A DNA stretch of 64,000 nucleotides. It comes from CADEED01 sp039931065 (GTDB taxonomy: Bacteria; Pseudomonadota; Gammaproteobacteria; Steroidobacterales; Steroidobacteraceae). Each line of letters begins with the position of its first letter. Position 1 is the stretch's first letter. Position numbers and translations under genes: made by a program. Of the stretch, positions 1 through 7,204 are shown piece by piece. Location of the stretch: contig JBDTSP010000005.1 of assembly GCA_039931065.1 (NCBI GenBank), forward strand, positions 1 through 64,000, given 5' to 3'. Under the pieces are notes generated by a model. The model ran no database searches. It saw nothing but the letters and a program-made list of their open reading frames with translations, and had not been told where the DNA came from.

Positions 1-506
1 TCGAACGCGACTACGGAGTCGTGATGCCGCGGCGCATGCAGGTCGAGTTCAGCGCGCTCGTGCAGAAACATGTGGATTCATCCGAATCCGAGATGACGTC
101 GCAGCAGTTATGGGCATTGTTCGAGTCGACCTATCTAGCCATCGATCTGGATGTGTCGTACCACGGGCATCACCTGTTCGAAGAGGGCGACAAGCAGGGC
201 ATCGAGCTCGAGATGACGGTCGCCGGCAATCGCCGCAAGTTGCGCGGCGTGGGTTCGGGCCCGATCGCGGCCACGGTGAATGCGCTGGCGCTGCCGATCC
301 GCATCGACAATTACGAGGAGCGCGCGTTGCGTTCCGGCGCCGATGCGTCGGCGCTTGCAATCGTCGAGGCAGCGCGTGATGGGGTGGCCGGCATTCGTTA
401 TGGCGCGGGGCGCCACGCGAATATCGCTACCGCTTCGGTGATGGCCGTGCTCAGCGCCGCACGGCGGTTGGGCGTCAGCGCGAAGGATCTGCAGGCGGGC
501 CGTTAG
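1..506 (+). CDS. leuA: 2-isopropylmalate synthase, C-terminal part (5' end outside window)
   Basis: Alpha-isopropylmalate synthase condenses acetyl-CoA with 2-oxoisovalerate in the first committed step of leucine synthesis. Only the last ~168 codons are present; the reading frame is open from the window edge through YGVVMPRRMQVEFSALVQ, a typical junction between the catalytic barrel linker and the C-terminal regulatory (LeuA dimer) domain, so the ATG near position 24 is internal. The rest matches the leucine-binding allosteric domain (GVGSGPIAATVNAL, DYRVR-like DNYEERAL). The stop codon overlaps the convergent lgt stop by four bases. Family assignment is confident; catalytic residues cannot be checked here. 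Confidence 0.9.
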   Translation, partial: ERDYGVVMPRRMQVEFSALVQKHVDSSESEMTSQQLWALFESTYLAIDLDVSYHGHHLFEEGDKQGIELEMTVAGNRRKLRGVGSGPIAATVNALALPIRIDNYEERALRSGADASALAIVEAARDGVAGIRYGAGRHANIATASVMAVLSAARRLGVSAKDLQAGR

Positions 507-1342
507 GCCGCGGCTGCGGGCCGCGCGACTCGGCGGCGAAAGATCAGTAACGCGCAACCGGCGATGATGCAGAGCACGGAGATGATCTGCGCCTGCGTTA
601 TTGCCATTCCGGCGATGTCGTAAGTCGTGTTCACGCGGATGGGTTCGATCGCGAAACGCTCGAGCCCGACCAGCAACACGTAGAGCCCGAATAGCCAGCC
701 CGATTGATGTCCCTGCTTGCGCAGTTTCCACAAGATTGCGAACGCGATGAAGGCCATCATCGTCTCGTAGATAGGCGTGGGATATACGCCGGGCGGATCG
801 ATGAGCACACGGGCGATGTTGCCGTCGTAGGTCTGGGCCCATAACCAGGTAGGCAGCCAATCTGGCTTGGCCGCAAGGTCCGCGGGAATTCCCCAGTCGC
901 CGTCGCCCGAAATCTCGCAGCCGATGCGCCCGATGCCGTAGGCCAGCATCAACGCCGGGGAGACCGCATCGAGCATCGTCAGCGGCGGCGCGTTTTTTTT
1001 GCGCACGTAAACCAGCCCGCACAGAAGACCGACGATGAGACCGCCGTAGATCGTGAAGCCGCCGCGCGACAGCAGCATTTCCATCGGGTGCTCGAGGAAC
1101 TCGCGCGGGTGCTCGAGGATGTGAAAAATGCGCGCGCCGATGAGCCCGGTGAAGAAGCCGATCATGCCGACATTCGCCATGAAGTCGGGCGATTGATCGG
1201 GCACCAGCCGCTGCGCCTCGCGCGTTGCGACATTCAGGCCGAGGAAAAAGGCGATGCCGACCATCAGGCCGAAGGTCGGAATCGGCAGCGGCATGTTGAT
1301 GCCGAGCGCGTGTAATACGTCAGTCAGGTAGGGAAATGCCAC
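503..1342 (-). CDS. lgt: Prolipoprotein diacylglyceryl transferase
   Basis: Lgt transfers diacylglycerol from phosphatidylglycerol to the lipobox cysteine of prolipoproteins at the inner membrane. The 279-residue protein has about seven hydrophobic segments and the Lgt signature region GYGIGRIGCEISGDGDWG-like (residues ~135-152), plus HPREFLEHP and GLYVLLVGLERFAIEPIR near the C-terminus. The start is GTG (MAFPYLTDVLHALG). Its substrates are abundant nearby: the cytochrome, S41 protease and peptide-binding proteins in this window all carry lipoboxes. The gene is convergent with leuA and the two stop codons overlap. Confidence 0.95.
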   Translation of the reverse strand: MAFPYLTDVLHALGINMPLPIPTFGLMVGIAFFLGLNVATREAQRLVPDQSPDFMANVGMIGFFTGLIGARIFHILEHPREFLEHPMEMLLSRGGFTIYGGLIVGLLCGLVYVRKKNAPPLTMLDAVSPALMLAYGIGRIGCEISGDGDWGIPADLAAKPDWLPTWLWAQTYDGNIARVLIDPPGVYPTPIYETMMAFIAFAILWKLRKQGHQSGWLFGLYVLLVGLERFAIEPIRVNTTYDIAGMAITQAQIISVLCIIAGCALLIFRRRVARPAAAA

Positions 1343-1398
1343 CGGCGGAGTATGCGCGATCCCCGTGGTGGAGATCGCAGTAGCTTTTCAAAAGCCTG

Positions 1399-1824
1399 CT
1401 AGGCCGCGTAACGCGGGATGGGATCTCGATCCGGCTCTACGAATCTGGCGCGCGCCTTGTCCGAGAACAACACCTCGGTGCTGTAGTGCGTGAGCATGAT
1501 GCGGCTGTCGAGCAGCATCGGCTCGCGCGCGATGAAATCGTCGGCCGAGAGCGCCGTCGGGCAGCGATGCATGAAGTGATGCACGGCGAGGATCCAGCCG
1601 CGCGTCAGGGTCTCGTGATACTTGGTCGGCGTGATGCCGTGGACTTTGAGGAAGTTCATCAACGCGGCGCGCATGAGCTCGGCGGCGCGCTCCACGTCGC
1701 TTTCGGCGAGATACACGTACGCCAGGCGAATGTGCGCACGGTGGGAAAAATCGGCGGGCGCATATGCGCCCGCTTCGAATGCCGTACGAAATTCCCGATC
1801 GCTTTTCGAAAGCTCATGCTTCAT
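1399..1824 (-). CDS. Conserved hypothetical protein
   Basis: About 141 residues, soluble, predicted mostly helical, with no signal peptide or membrane segment. Features visible are an N-terminal FEAGAYAPADFSHRAHIRLA stretch and a later TKYHETLTRGWILAVHHFM segment with several histidines that could bind metal, but I recognise no named domain. A GTG lies one codon upstream of the chosen ATG. It sits between lgt and asd on the same strand with short gaps, so it may share a transcript with asd. Function unknown. Confidence 0.7.
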   Translation of the reverse strand: MKHELSKSDREFRTAFEAGAYAPADFSHRAHIRLAYVYLAESDVERAAELMRAALMNFLKVHGITPTKYHETLTRGWILAVHHFMHRCPTALSADDFIAREPMLLDSRIMLTHYSTEVLFSDKARARFVEPDRDPIPRYAA

Positions 1825-1864
1825 CACGGCGGCCTCGCTTCAAATCAATACCGGTGTGAGTACA

Positions 1865-2896
1865 TCAAGCCAGCAAACGTTCCGCAATCTGAACTGCATT
1901 TAATGCAGCACCTTTGCGCAGTTGGTCTCCGGCGACAAACAGCGCGAGCGTGCAGCCCGTGGGATCGCTCACATCCTTGCGGATGCGGCCAACCAACACC
2001 TCGTCCTTGCCACTGGCATCCACCGGCATCGGGAAGTAGTTTCTTTCCAACTCGTCCACCACCCGCACGCCCGGGGCGTGGCTCAGGATCTCGCGCGCTT
2101 CGGCGACCGACAGCGGCGCTTCTAGTTCGATGTTCAACGCGATGCAATGAGCGCGTAACACGGGGACCCGCACGCAGGTCGCGGTAATACGCAGATTCGG
2201 CTCGCCGAAGATCTTGCGGGTTTCCTGCATCACCTTGGTCTCTTCCTCGTTGTACCCGGTTTCCGGATCGACCCGGGTGTTGTGCGAGAACACGTTGAAC
2301 GCGTAGGGATGCGGCAACACCTTGGGCGTGAACGGGCGGCCTTCGAGGTGCGCGCGGGTCGATTCGCTGAGCTCCTCCATCGCGGCGGCGCCGGCGCCCG
2401 AAGCGGCCTGGTAGGTAGACATCGTGATGCGGTTGATCCGGCGTTTCTGGTGCAGCGGCCACAGCGGCGTCGCCGCGACGATCGCCACGCAGTTCGGATT
2501 CGCGATGATGCCGTTGTGATTCGCGAGCGCGGCCGCGTTGATCTCGGGCACGACCAGCGGCGTGTTCGCGTCCATCCGGAACGCGGAGGAGTTGTCGACG
2601 ACGATCGCGCCGGCCTTCACCGCGATGGGCGCAAAGCGCTTAGACTGCGCGCCGCCTGCCGAGAACAAGGCGATGTCCACGCCCTCGAGGCTCTGGTCGG
2701 TCAGTTCCTGCACGGCCAGGTCGCCGCCGCGAAACTTCATCGTCTTGCCCGCGGAGCGCGCGGAGGCCAGCAGGCGCAGCTCCGTCAGCGGGAATTTTCG
2801 CTGCTCGAGGCATTGCATCAACTCGACGCCCACGGCGCCGGTGGCGCCCGCGATGGCGACGACGGTCTTCTTGTTTCGAAGTTCGGACAGGGACAT
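1865..2896 (-). CDS. asd: Aspartate-semialdehyde dehydrogenase
   Basis: Asd reduces aspartyl phosphate to aspartate semialdehyde, the branch point to lysine/diaminopimelate, threonine, isoleucine and methionine. The 343-residue length is normal. The NADP-binding AGATGAVGVELM is at residues ~16-27, the nucleophile cysteine lies in ANPNCVAIVAATPLWPLH, and the acid/base histidine in RVPVLRAHCIALNIE. The presence of NPNC separates it from the inactive USG-1 paralogues. A CCGGAG ribosome site precedes the ATG. Upstream lies a leader peptide and an attenuator-like terminator (separate entries), so expression is probably controlled by Lys/Thr supply. Confidence 0.95.
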   Translation of the reverse strand: MSLSELRNKKTVVAIAGATGAVGVELMQCLEQRKFPLTELRLLASARSAGKTMKFRGGDLAVQELTDQSLEGVDIALFSAGGAQSKRFAPIAVKAGAIVVDNSSAFRMDANTPLVVPEINAAALANHNGIIANPNCVAIVAATPLWPLHQKRRINRITMSTYQAASGAGAAAMEELSESTRAHLEGRPFTPKVLPHPYAFNVFSHNTRVDPETGYNEEETKVMQETRKIFGEPNLRITATCVRVPVLRAHCIALNIELEAPLSVAEAREILSHAPGVRVVDELERNYFPMPVDASGKDEVLVGRIRKDVSDPTGCTLALFVAGDQLRKGAALNAVQIAERLLA

Positions 2897-2913
2897 TTTT
2901 GTGGCTCCGGAAA

Positions 2914-3014
2914 TGAAAAAGGCCCCGCGAAGTTTCCTGCGCGGGGCCTTGGGATTCTTGGTTGCTGTCGAATCAGCGCGCGCAAGACCTCAAGGCCCCA
3001 GTGGGCTTGGTCTT
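2914..3014 (-). promoter_or_regulatory. Predicted ribosome-mediated transcription attenuator of asd
   Basis: On the minus strand, four pairing segments follow one another. Segment 1 (3014-3003, AAGACCAAGCCC) lies on the Lys-Thr-Lys codons and can pair imperfectly with segment 2 (2999-2984). Segment 2 contains GGGGCCTTG (2999-2991), which pairs perfectly for 9 bp with CAAGGCCCC (2951-2943) of segment 3. Segment 3 otherwise forms an 11-bp stem (2950-2940 with 2929-2919) followed by five T residues: an intrinsic terminator. This is the 1:2 / 2:3 / 3:4 logic of amino-acid operon attenuators. Pairing is seen in the sequence; function is inferred. Confidence 0.8.
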
Positions 3015-3044
3015 GATCGTCGTTTTCGGGGTGGCGCGCATCAT
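2973..3044 (-). CDS. asd leader peptide (23 aa, Lys/Thr/Ile-rich)
   Basis: A 24-codon frame reads MMRATPKTTIKTKPTGALRS followed by CAR and TGA. Four Thr (ACC, ACG, ACG, ACC, ACT in total five with the early one), three Lys and one Ile codon fall in a block that covers attenuator segment 1, and the stop lies just before the terminator stem. Thr, Lys and Ile are end products of the pathway that Asd feeds. No Shine-Dalgarno sequence precedes the ATG; a -10-like hexamer nine bases upstream suggests a leaderless or nearly leaderless transcript. Too short for routine gene calling. Confidence 0.7.
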   Translation of the reverse strand: MMRATPKTTIKTKPTGALRSCAR

Positions 3045-3053
3045 GGGGGGCGA

Positions 3054-3082
3054 AATGTAGCGGAGCGGCGGGCCGGCGTAAA
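3054..3082 (-). promoter_or_regulatory. Predicted sigma-70 promoter for asd leader
   Basis: On the minus strand TTTACG (3082-3077) and TACATT (3059-3054) are separated by exactly 17 bp, and the leader ATG begins nine bases after the -10 hexamer. The match to consensus is moderate (4/6 and 5/6). Confidence 0.5.
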
Positions 3083-3094
3083 GACGATTGGGCT

Positions 3095-3142
3095 GAGGTC
3101 TGACCCTTTTTTCTAGCAAATGGGGAGTGTCCCCATTCCTAC
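3095..3142. repeat. REP-like palindromic repeat, copy 1
   Basis: The block GAGGTCTGACCC, a T-run, CTAG and then the perfect palindrome AATGGGGA-GTG-TCCCCATT (3119-3137) recurs with few changes at 9820-9866. It lies directly after the stop codon of the minus-strand DUF2909 gene and upstream of the asd promoter. Short imperfect palindromes of this style are typical of REP elements moved by RAYT transposases; no such gene is in the window. Confidence 0.65.
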
Positions 3143-3358
3143 CTAGTGCGGGCCGATCTTGTTGGGCTCAATCAGGCCGTTGTAGTAGGCCAGCATTAAC
3201 AGAATGAAGAGGATGACCGACAAGCCGACCCGCACGGTCAGCGCTTTGGCCATCTTCTTCGAATCGCCCTTGCCTTTGGACAGGTGAAACAGTGCACTGC
3301 CCAGGCTGCCGACGATCGCGAACAGCACCACGATGATGAGAATCTTGATCACGTCCAT
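3143..3358 (-). CDS. DUF2909 small twin-transmembrane protein
   Basis: A 71-residue protein made of two hydrophobic helices (MDVIKILIIVVLFAIVGSLG and VGLSVILFILLMLAYYNGL) joined by a lysine-rich loop KGKGDSKKMAK. This is the DUF2909 architecture, usually found between cytochrome c oxidase subunit III and SURF1 and read in the opposite direction, as here next to SURF1. The chosen ATG starts the first helix; an upstream in-frame extension runs into the SURF1 coding region and is unlikely. Likely an oxidase assembly or accessory membrane protein; exact role unknown. Confidence 0.85.
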   Translation of the reverse strand: MDVIKILIIVVLFAIVGSLGSALFHLSKGKGDSKKMAKALTVRVGLSVILFILLMLAYYNGLIEPNKIGPH

Positions 3359-3370
3359 GAGGCCGCACTT

Positions 3371-3376
3371 TACACT
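3371..3376 (+). promoter_or_regulatory. -10 hexamer close to SURF1 start
   Basis: TACACT lies eight bases before the SURF1 ATG, and no Shine-Dalgarno sequence fits between them, so the transcript may be leaderless. Part of a pattern seen at several genes in this window. Confidence 0.35.
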
Positions 3377-3384
3377 CCGCCCCC

Positions 3385-4113
3385 ATGCCGATCCGATTTT
3401 CCGCGTCCGGGAGGGTGTTCTCGCCGTCCTGGCCGATGACACTGCTGACCCTCGTTCTGGTGATCGCGTTCATCGGCCTCGGGCGTTGGCAATGGCAGCG
3501 CGGCGAGGCCAAACAGGCGGTCTGGGCCGAGTACGAACGTGACGGTGGCGCCGAAAAGCTGGGGCAGCGCGCCTTCGAAGACGTCAATCGGTTCGCGCGC
3601 ATCGAAGTCACCGGGCACTTCCAGCCCTGGCACCAGTTCCTGCTCGACAACATCTCGCACGAAGGTCAGCCCGGCTACGAGGTGCTGACGCCTTTCGTGC
3701 TGGTCGACGGCCGCATCACGCTCGTAAACCGAGGCTGGGTGCCGTTCAGCGGTTATCGGGATCGCCTGCCGGATGTGAGCCTGCGCGATCCCGGCGAGGT
3801 CACCCTCACCGCGCGTATCGACGACCTGCCGAGTAGCGGACTCGCGAGCGGGCGCGCGGCGCCTGAGCCCGGGCCGAACTGGCCCAAACTCACAAGTTTT
3901 CCGGCGCAGGCGGAACTCGAGACGGCGCTCGGTGCGAAGCTGCAGCATCGCATCCTGCTGCTCGACGCGAACAACCCGCATGGGTACGTGCGCGAGTGGA
4001 AACCGCCGGGCCTGCCGCCGATCCGCCACCTCTCGTATGCCATCCAATGGTGGGGTTTTGTGGTGGTGCTGCTCGTGATCTACTTCGGCCTCAATTTTCG
4101 CAAGGTGTCCTGA
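3385..4113 (+). CDS. SURF1 family cytochrome c oxidase assembly protein
   Basis: SURF1 assists insertion of heme a into cytochrome oxidase subunit I. The 242-residue protein has the family layout: an N-terminal membrane helix (residues ~15-32) followed by LGRWQWQRGEAK, a periplasmic beta-rich domain with VLTPFVLVDGRITLVNRGW, and a C-terminal helix in HLSYAIQWWGFVVVLLVIYF. It heads a + strand operon with a SCO-like protein, ctaA and ctaB; its stop codon overlaps the next start (TGATG). The oxidase structural genes are not next to it in this window. Confidence 0.93.
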   Translation: MPIRFSASGRVFSPSWPMTLLTLVLVIAFIGLGRWQWQRGEAKQAVWAEYERDGGAEKLGQRAFEDVNRFARIEVTGHFQPWHQFLLDNISHEGQPGYEVLTPFVLVDGRITLVNRGWVPFSGYRDRLPDVSLRDPGEVTLTARIDDLPSSGLASGRAAPEPGPNWPKLTSFPAQAELETALGAKLQHRILLLDANNPHGYVREWKPPGLPPIRHLSYAIQWWGFVVVLLVIYFGLNFRKVS

Positions 4114-4706
4114 TGCAAGACCCACGCGCGCGTGGCCGTCGCACTCTGTTGATCGTCGCAGCGATTTTTTTCCTGCCCGTGATCGCGGCATTTGCGCTGT
4201 ACTACGGCCAGTTGTGGCGGCCGTCGGGTTCGTCGAGCAAGGGCGAACTCATCACCCCCGCCCGGCCGCTTCAAATCGCGGGGTTGCGCAACATCGACGG
4301 CACGCCGGCGGCGCCCGGCGTGTTCGCGGACAAATGGACACTCATCTATATAGGTGACGGCGCCTGCGACGCGGACTGCCGCAACGCGCTGGTGTTCGGG
4401 CGCCAGTCGCGGCTCTCGCTCAACAATGAAATGACGCGGGTGCAACGCGTGTTCCTGGCCACCGGCCACTGCTGCGCGAATGCTTACTTCGCCGCCGAGC
4501 ATGCCGGCATGATCGCGCTCGATGCCTCCTCGCCTGCGGCCGAGAAGTTGTTAGGCCAGTTCCCGGCGGACCGGGCGCAGTCGTTGTTCATCGTCGATCC
4601 GCTCGGCAATCTCATGATGCGGCACGATGCGGGCGCCGCCGTCCAGACCAGCAAGGATCTGCTGACCGACCTCAAGAAGCTGCTCAAGCTGTCCCACATC
4701 GGGTGA
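4113..4706 (+). CDS. Membrane-anchored SCO/thioredoxin-like oxidase assembly protein
   Basis: A 197-residue protein with one N-terminal membrane helix (RTLLIVAAIFFLPVIAAFAL) and a periplasmic thioredoxin-like domain. The segment WTLIYIGDGACDADCRNAL holds a CxxxC pair as in SCO copper chaperones, and SLFIVDPLGNLMMRHD resembles the later strand of that fold. A second cysteine pair (GHCC) is unusual. Position between SURF1 and ctaA is typical for this oxidase-associated family. The ATG overlaps the SURF1 stop, indicating translational coupling. Copper or redox function is inferred, not shown. Confidence 0.8.
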   Translation: MQDPRARGRRTLLIVAAIFFLPVIAAFALYYGQLWRPSGSSSKGELITPARPLQIAGLRNIDGTPAAPGVFADKWTLIYIGDGACDADCRNALVFGRQSRLSLNNEMTRVQRVFLATGHCCANAYFAAEHAGMIALDASSPAAEKLLGQFPADRAQSLFIVDPLGNLMMRHDAGAAVQTSKDLLTDLKKLLKLSHIG

Positions 4707-5737
4707 GCAATCCCGACCACATGCACCTGGTTGTGTGGATAAGGCGGCTGGCGCTCATCGGCGCATTGCTGTGTTTTGGGGTCGTGGTGCTGGGCGGTTA
4801 TACGCGGCTGTCGAATTCCGGGCTTGGCTGCCCGGACTGGCCGGGATGTTTCGGCCACCTCACGCCCACCGGCAGCGCGGAGCACTACGCCACCGATGCC
4901 GACGTGCGCAAGGCATGGGTGGAAATGACTCACCGCTACTTCGCAGGCACGCTCGGACTCATCGTCCTCGCCATCGCCGTGTTGTCGATCGTGGCGCGCC
5001 GCGCGCGCGGCGTGAGAGTGTGGTTCGCACTGACGTTGCTGGTCCTCATCGTTTTTCAGGCGTTGCTCGGCATGCTCACCGTCACGTGGCTGCTCAAACC
5101 CCTGATCGTCACCGGCCACCTGGTCGGTGGACTAACTACTTTCGCGATGTTGTTGTGGCTGTATCTTTCGATGCGCGCGCAGTCGCGCGCAGTCGACGGC
5201 ACGACCGTGCTGGCGGGCAACCGGCTGGTGGAGTTCGGCGGCCGGGCGCGCCTGTGGGCCGGGCTCGCACTGGCGGCGCTGGCGATCCAGGTGTTCCTCG
5301 GCGGCTGGACCAGCAGCAACTACGCCGCGCTCGCCTGCCCGGACCTGCCGCGCTGCCAGAACCAGTGGATTCCCGCGGCGAATTATCAAGACGCCTTCGT
5401 GTTGTGGCGGGGCTTGGGGATCAACTACGCCGGCGGCGTGCTCGACCACCCCGCGCGCGTGGCCATCCATTTCTTGCACCGGGTGGGCGCCGCCGTGGCG
5501 ACGATCCTGCTACTACTCGCCGCATTTGCGGCCTTGGCGGGTTTGGGCAGGGCACCGCGCTGGGCGGCGGTGGCCGTGATCGGCGCGCTGGCTTTGCAGG
5601 TTTCGATCGGGGTTTTCATGGTGTTGCGGGCCTTTCCGCTCGAGCTCGCCGCCGCACATAACGCGGGCGCTGCCTTGCTCGTAGGAGCCACGGTGCTTCT
5701 GAACCGGAGGCTCCGGCCGGTGGCGGATTTTCGCTGA
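4703..5737 (+). CDS. ctaA: Heme A synthase (COX15/CtaA)
   Basis: CtaA oxidises the C8 methyl of heme O to make heme A for cytochrome aa3. The 344-residue protein has about eight membrane helices in two related halves. The first half carries GGYTRLSNSGLGCPDWPGCF with its cysteine pair and MTHRYFAGTLGL with a haem-ligand histidine; the second half has GGWTSSNYAALACPDLPRC and IHFLHRVGAAVA. The GTG start overlaps the stop of the preceding gene by four bases; an ATG six codons in is an alternative. Co-transcribed with ctaB, which supplies heme O. Confidence 0.95.
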   Translation: MSNPDHMHLVVWIRRLALIGALLCFGVVVLGGYTRLSNSGLGCPDWPGCFGHLTPTGSAEHYATDADVRKAWVEMTHRYFAGTLGLIVLAIAVLSIVARRARGVRVWFALTLLVLIVFQALLGMLTVTWLLKPLIVTGHLVGGLTTFAMLLWLYLSMRAQSRAVDGTTVLAGNRLVEFGGRARLWAGLALAALAIQVFLGGWTSSNYAALACPDLPRCQNQWIPAANYQDAFVLWRGLGINYAGGVLDHPARVAIHFLHRVGAAVATILLLLAAFAALAGLGRAPRWAAVAVIGALALQVSIGVFMVLRAFPLELAAAHNAGAALLVGATVLLNRRLRPVADFR

Positions 5738-5781
5738 TCGATTGGGCTAAACTGCCGCCCCTTCAAACGGAGCCCAGGCGT

Positions 5782-6708
5782 TTGGCCACCCCCGAACCCA
5801 TCGTCGCAACCGCGGTCAGCGCGAGCTGGCGCAGCTATTACGAGCTGACCAAGCCGCGCGTCGTCATGCTGATCGTTTTCACGTCCATCGTGGGCACGTT
5901 GCTGGCGTCATCCGGTTTGCCGCCCTGGGATGCGTTGATCTTCGGCAATCTCGGCGTTGGCCTCGCGGCTGCGAGTGCCGCCGTGATCAACCACGTGCTC
6001 GACGAACGCATCGATGCCCAGATGTCGCGCACCAAGCGCCGGCCGTTGCCCAGCGGCAAGATGACTGCGCGTTCGGCGTTGACCTTCGCCGGCGTGTTGT
6101 GTGTGTTGTCGATGACCATTCTCGTGTTGTTGGTCAACGCGCTGACCGCGTTGCTCACGTTTGCATCGTTGATCGGTTACGCCGTGGTCTACACCGTGTG
6201 GCTGAAACGCGCCACCTCGCAGAACATCGTGATCGGTGGCGCCGCCGGCGCCGCGCCGCCGGTGCTCGGCTGGGCCGCGGTGACCAACTCGATCGATTCG
6301 GATGCGTTGCTGCTGTTCCTGATCGTGTTCATCTGGACGCCGCCGCATTTCTGGGCGCTGGCCATCGCGCGCAAGGACGAATACGCGAAGGTCGGCATAC
6401 CGATGTTGCCGGTCACGCACGGCGTCGCATTCACGCGGCTGCAGGTGCTTTTGTACACGGTGTTGTTGACGGCCGTGACGCTGCTGCCGTTCGTCACCGG
6501 CATGAGCGGGCTGCTCTACCTGGCGGCGGCGCTGGTGCTCAATGGCATGTTCATCTACTACGCGCTGCAGATGAAGCTCACCGAACGCGCGCACCTGCCG
6601 ATGAAGGTGTTCCGGTTTTCGATCACGTATCTGATGTGGCTGTTCGCCGCGTTGCTGGTGGATCACTATCTACCGACGACGCAGGGGATCAAACTGATTT
6701 CCGTTTGA
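5782..6708 (+). CDS. ctaB: Protoheme IX farnesyltransferase (heme O synthase)
   Basis: CtaB adds a farnesyl group to protoheme, giving heme O. The 308-residue membrane protein of the UbiA superfamily has the aspartate-rich first motif in NHVLDERIDAQMSRTKRRPL and the second in DEYAKVGIPMLPVTHG, with about nine hydrophobic helices. The assigned start is TTG with a GGAG about ten bases upstream; no better ATG exists before the first conserved block YYELTKPRVVMLI. It is the last recognisable gene of the oxidase assembly operon. Confidence 0.94.
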   Translation: MATPEPIVATAVSASWRSYYELTKPRVVMLIVFTSIVGTLLASSGLPPWDALIFGNLGVGLAAASAAVINHVLDERIDAQMSRTKRRPLPSGKMTARSALTFAGVLCVLSMTILVLLVNALTALLTFASLIGYAVVYTVWLKRATSQNIVIGGAAGAAPPVLGWAAVTNSIDSDALLLFLIVFIWTPPHFWALAIARKDEYAKVGIPMLPVTHGVAFTRLQVLLYTVLLTAVTLLPFVTGMSGLLYLAAALVLNGMFIYYALQMKLTERAHLPMKVFRFSITYLMWLFAALLVDHYLPTTQGIKLISV

Positions 6709-6710
6709 GC

Positions 6711-7109
6711 TTGACGACGCCACTCAATCTTCCCGCGCGGTTCAACGGCCAGTTCGGCCTGGTGCTGTATTACCAGCATCACGGGTTGCTGCTGCTGCGT
6801 TCCGGCGATCGGGATGACTGCGGGCCGAAACGCATCGAATTGCTGTTTCGCGGCGTGGTGTGGATGTCGATCCCGTCGTGGTTCGGCGATTTCACCGTCG
6901 AGCAGTGCCTGCTCGATGAGGTGCTCGAATACATTCCGCCGAGTCATCGCGGCAAGGCGGAGTCGCGCAAGGTGTATAGGGTGGATATCGATCGCACGCC
7001 TCACTACATCATCGCAGGTGGGGTGTTCGCCTCGAGTGATGACGCGTCGTATTTCGACCCGTCGCCGCTGCTGCCCGAACTAGAGGTCAACCTCAAGTTC
7101 GACGATTAG
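6711..7109 (+). CDS. Hypothetical protein
   Basis: A 132-residue soluble protein reading TTPLNLPARFNGQFGLVLYY at the N-terminus, with a probable TTG start three bases after the ctaB stop. It has alternating hydrophobic strands (GLLLLRSGD, RIELLFRGVVWMSIPSWF) and an acidic C-terminus ending LKFDD. No domain is recognised. It may be co-transcribed with ctaB. Its stop codon is followed after one base by the long hairpin repeat at 7111. Confidence 0.65.
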   Translation: MTTPLNLPARFNGQFGLVLYYQHHGLLLLRSGDRDDCGPKRIELLFRGVVWMSIPSWFGDFTVEQCLLDEVLEYIPPSHRGKAESRKVYRVDIDRTPHYIIAGGVFASSDDASYFDPSPLLPELEVNLKFDD

Positions 7110-7110
7110 C

Positions 7111-7199
7111 GGTGTCAGGCGGGGAAAGTCGGGATAACTCGAAATAGCCACTGCGCGGCGACAGATTTGGAGTTATCCCGACTTTCCCCGCCTGACACC
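7111..7199. repeat. Long perfect inverted repeat, family member A
   Basis: A 30-bp perfect stem (7111-7140 with 7170-7199) encloses a 29-base loop. The outer arm starts GGTGTCAGGCGGGGAA and continues to GTCGGGATAA, shared with copies at 39106 and 48362. It sits between two convergent genes, one base after one stop codon and five bases before the other. No T-run follows either arm, so a simple intrinsic terminator is not indicated. Confidence 0.9.
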
Positions 7200-7204
7200 A
7201 CTCT

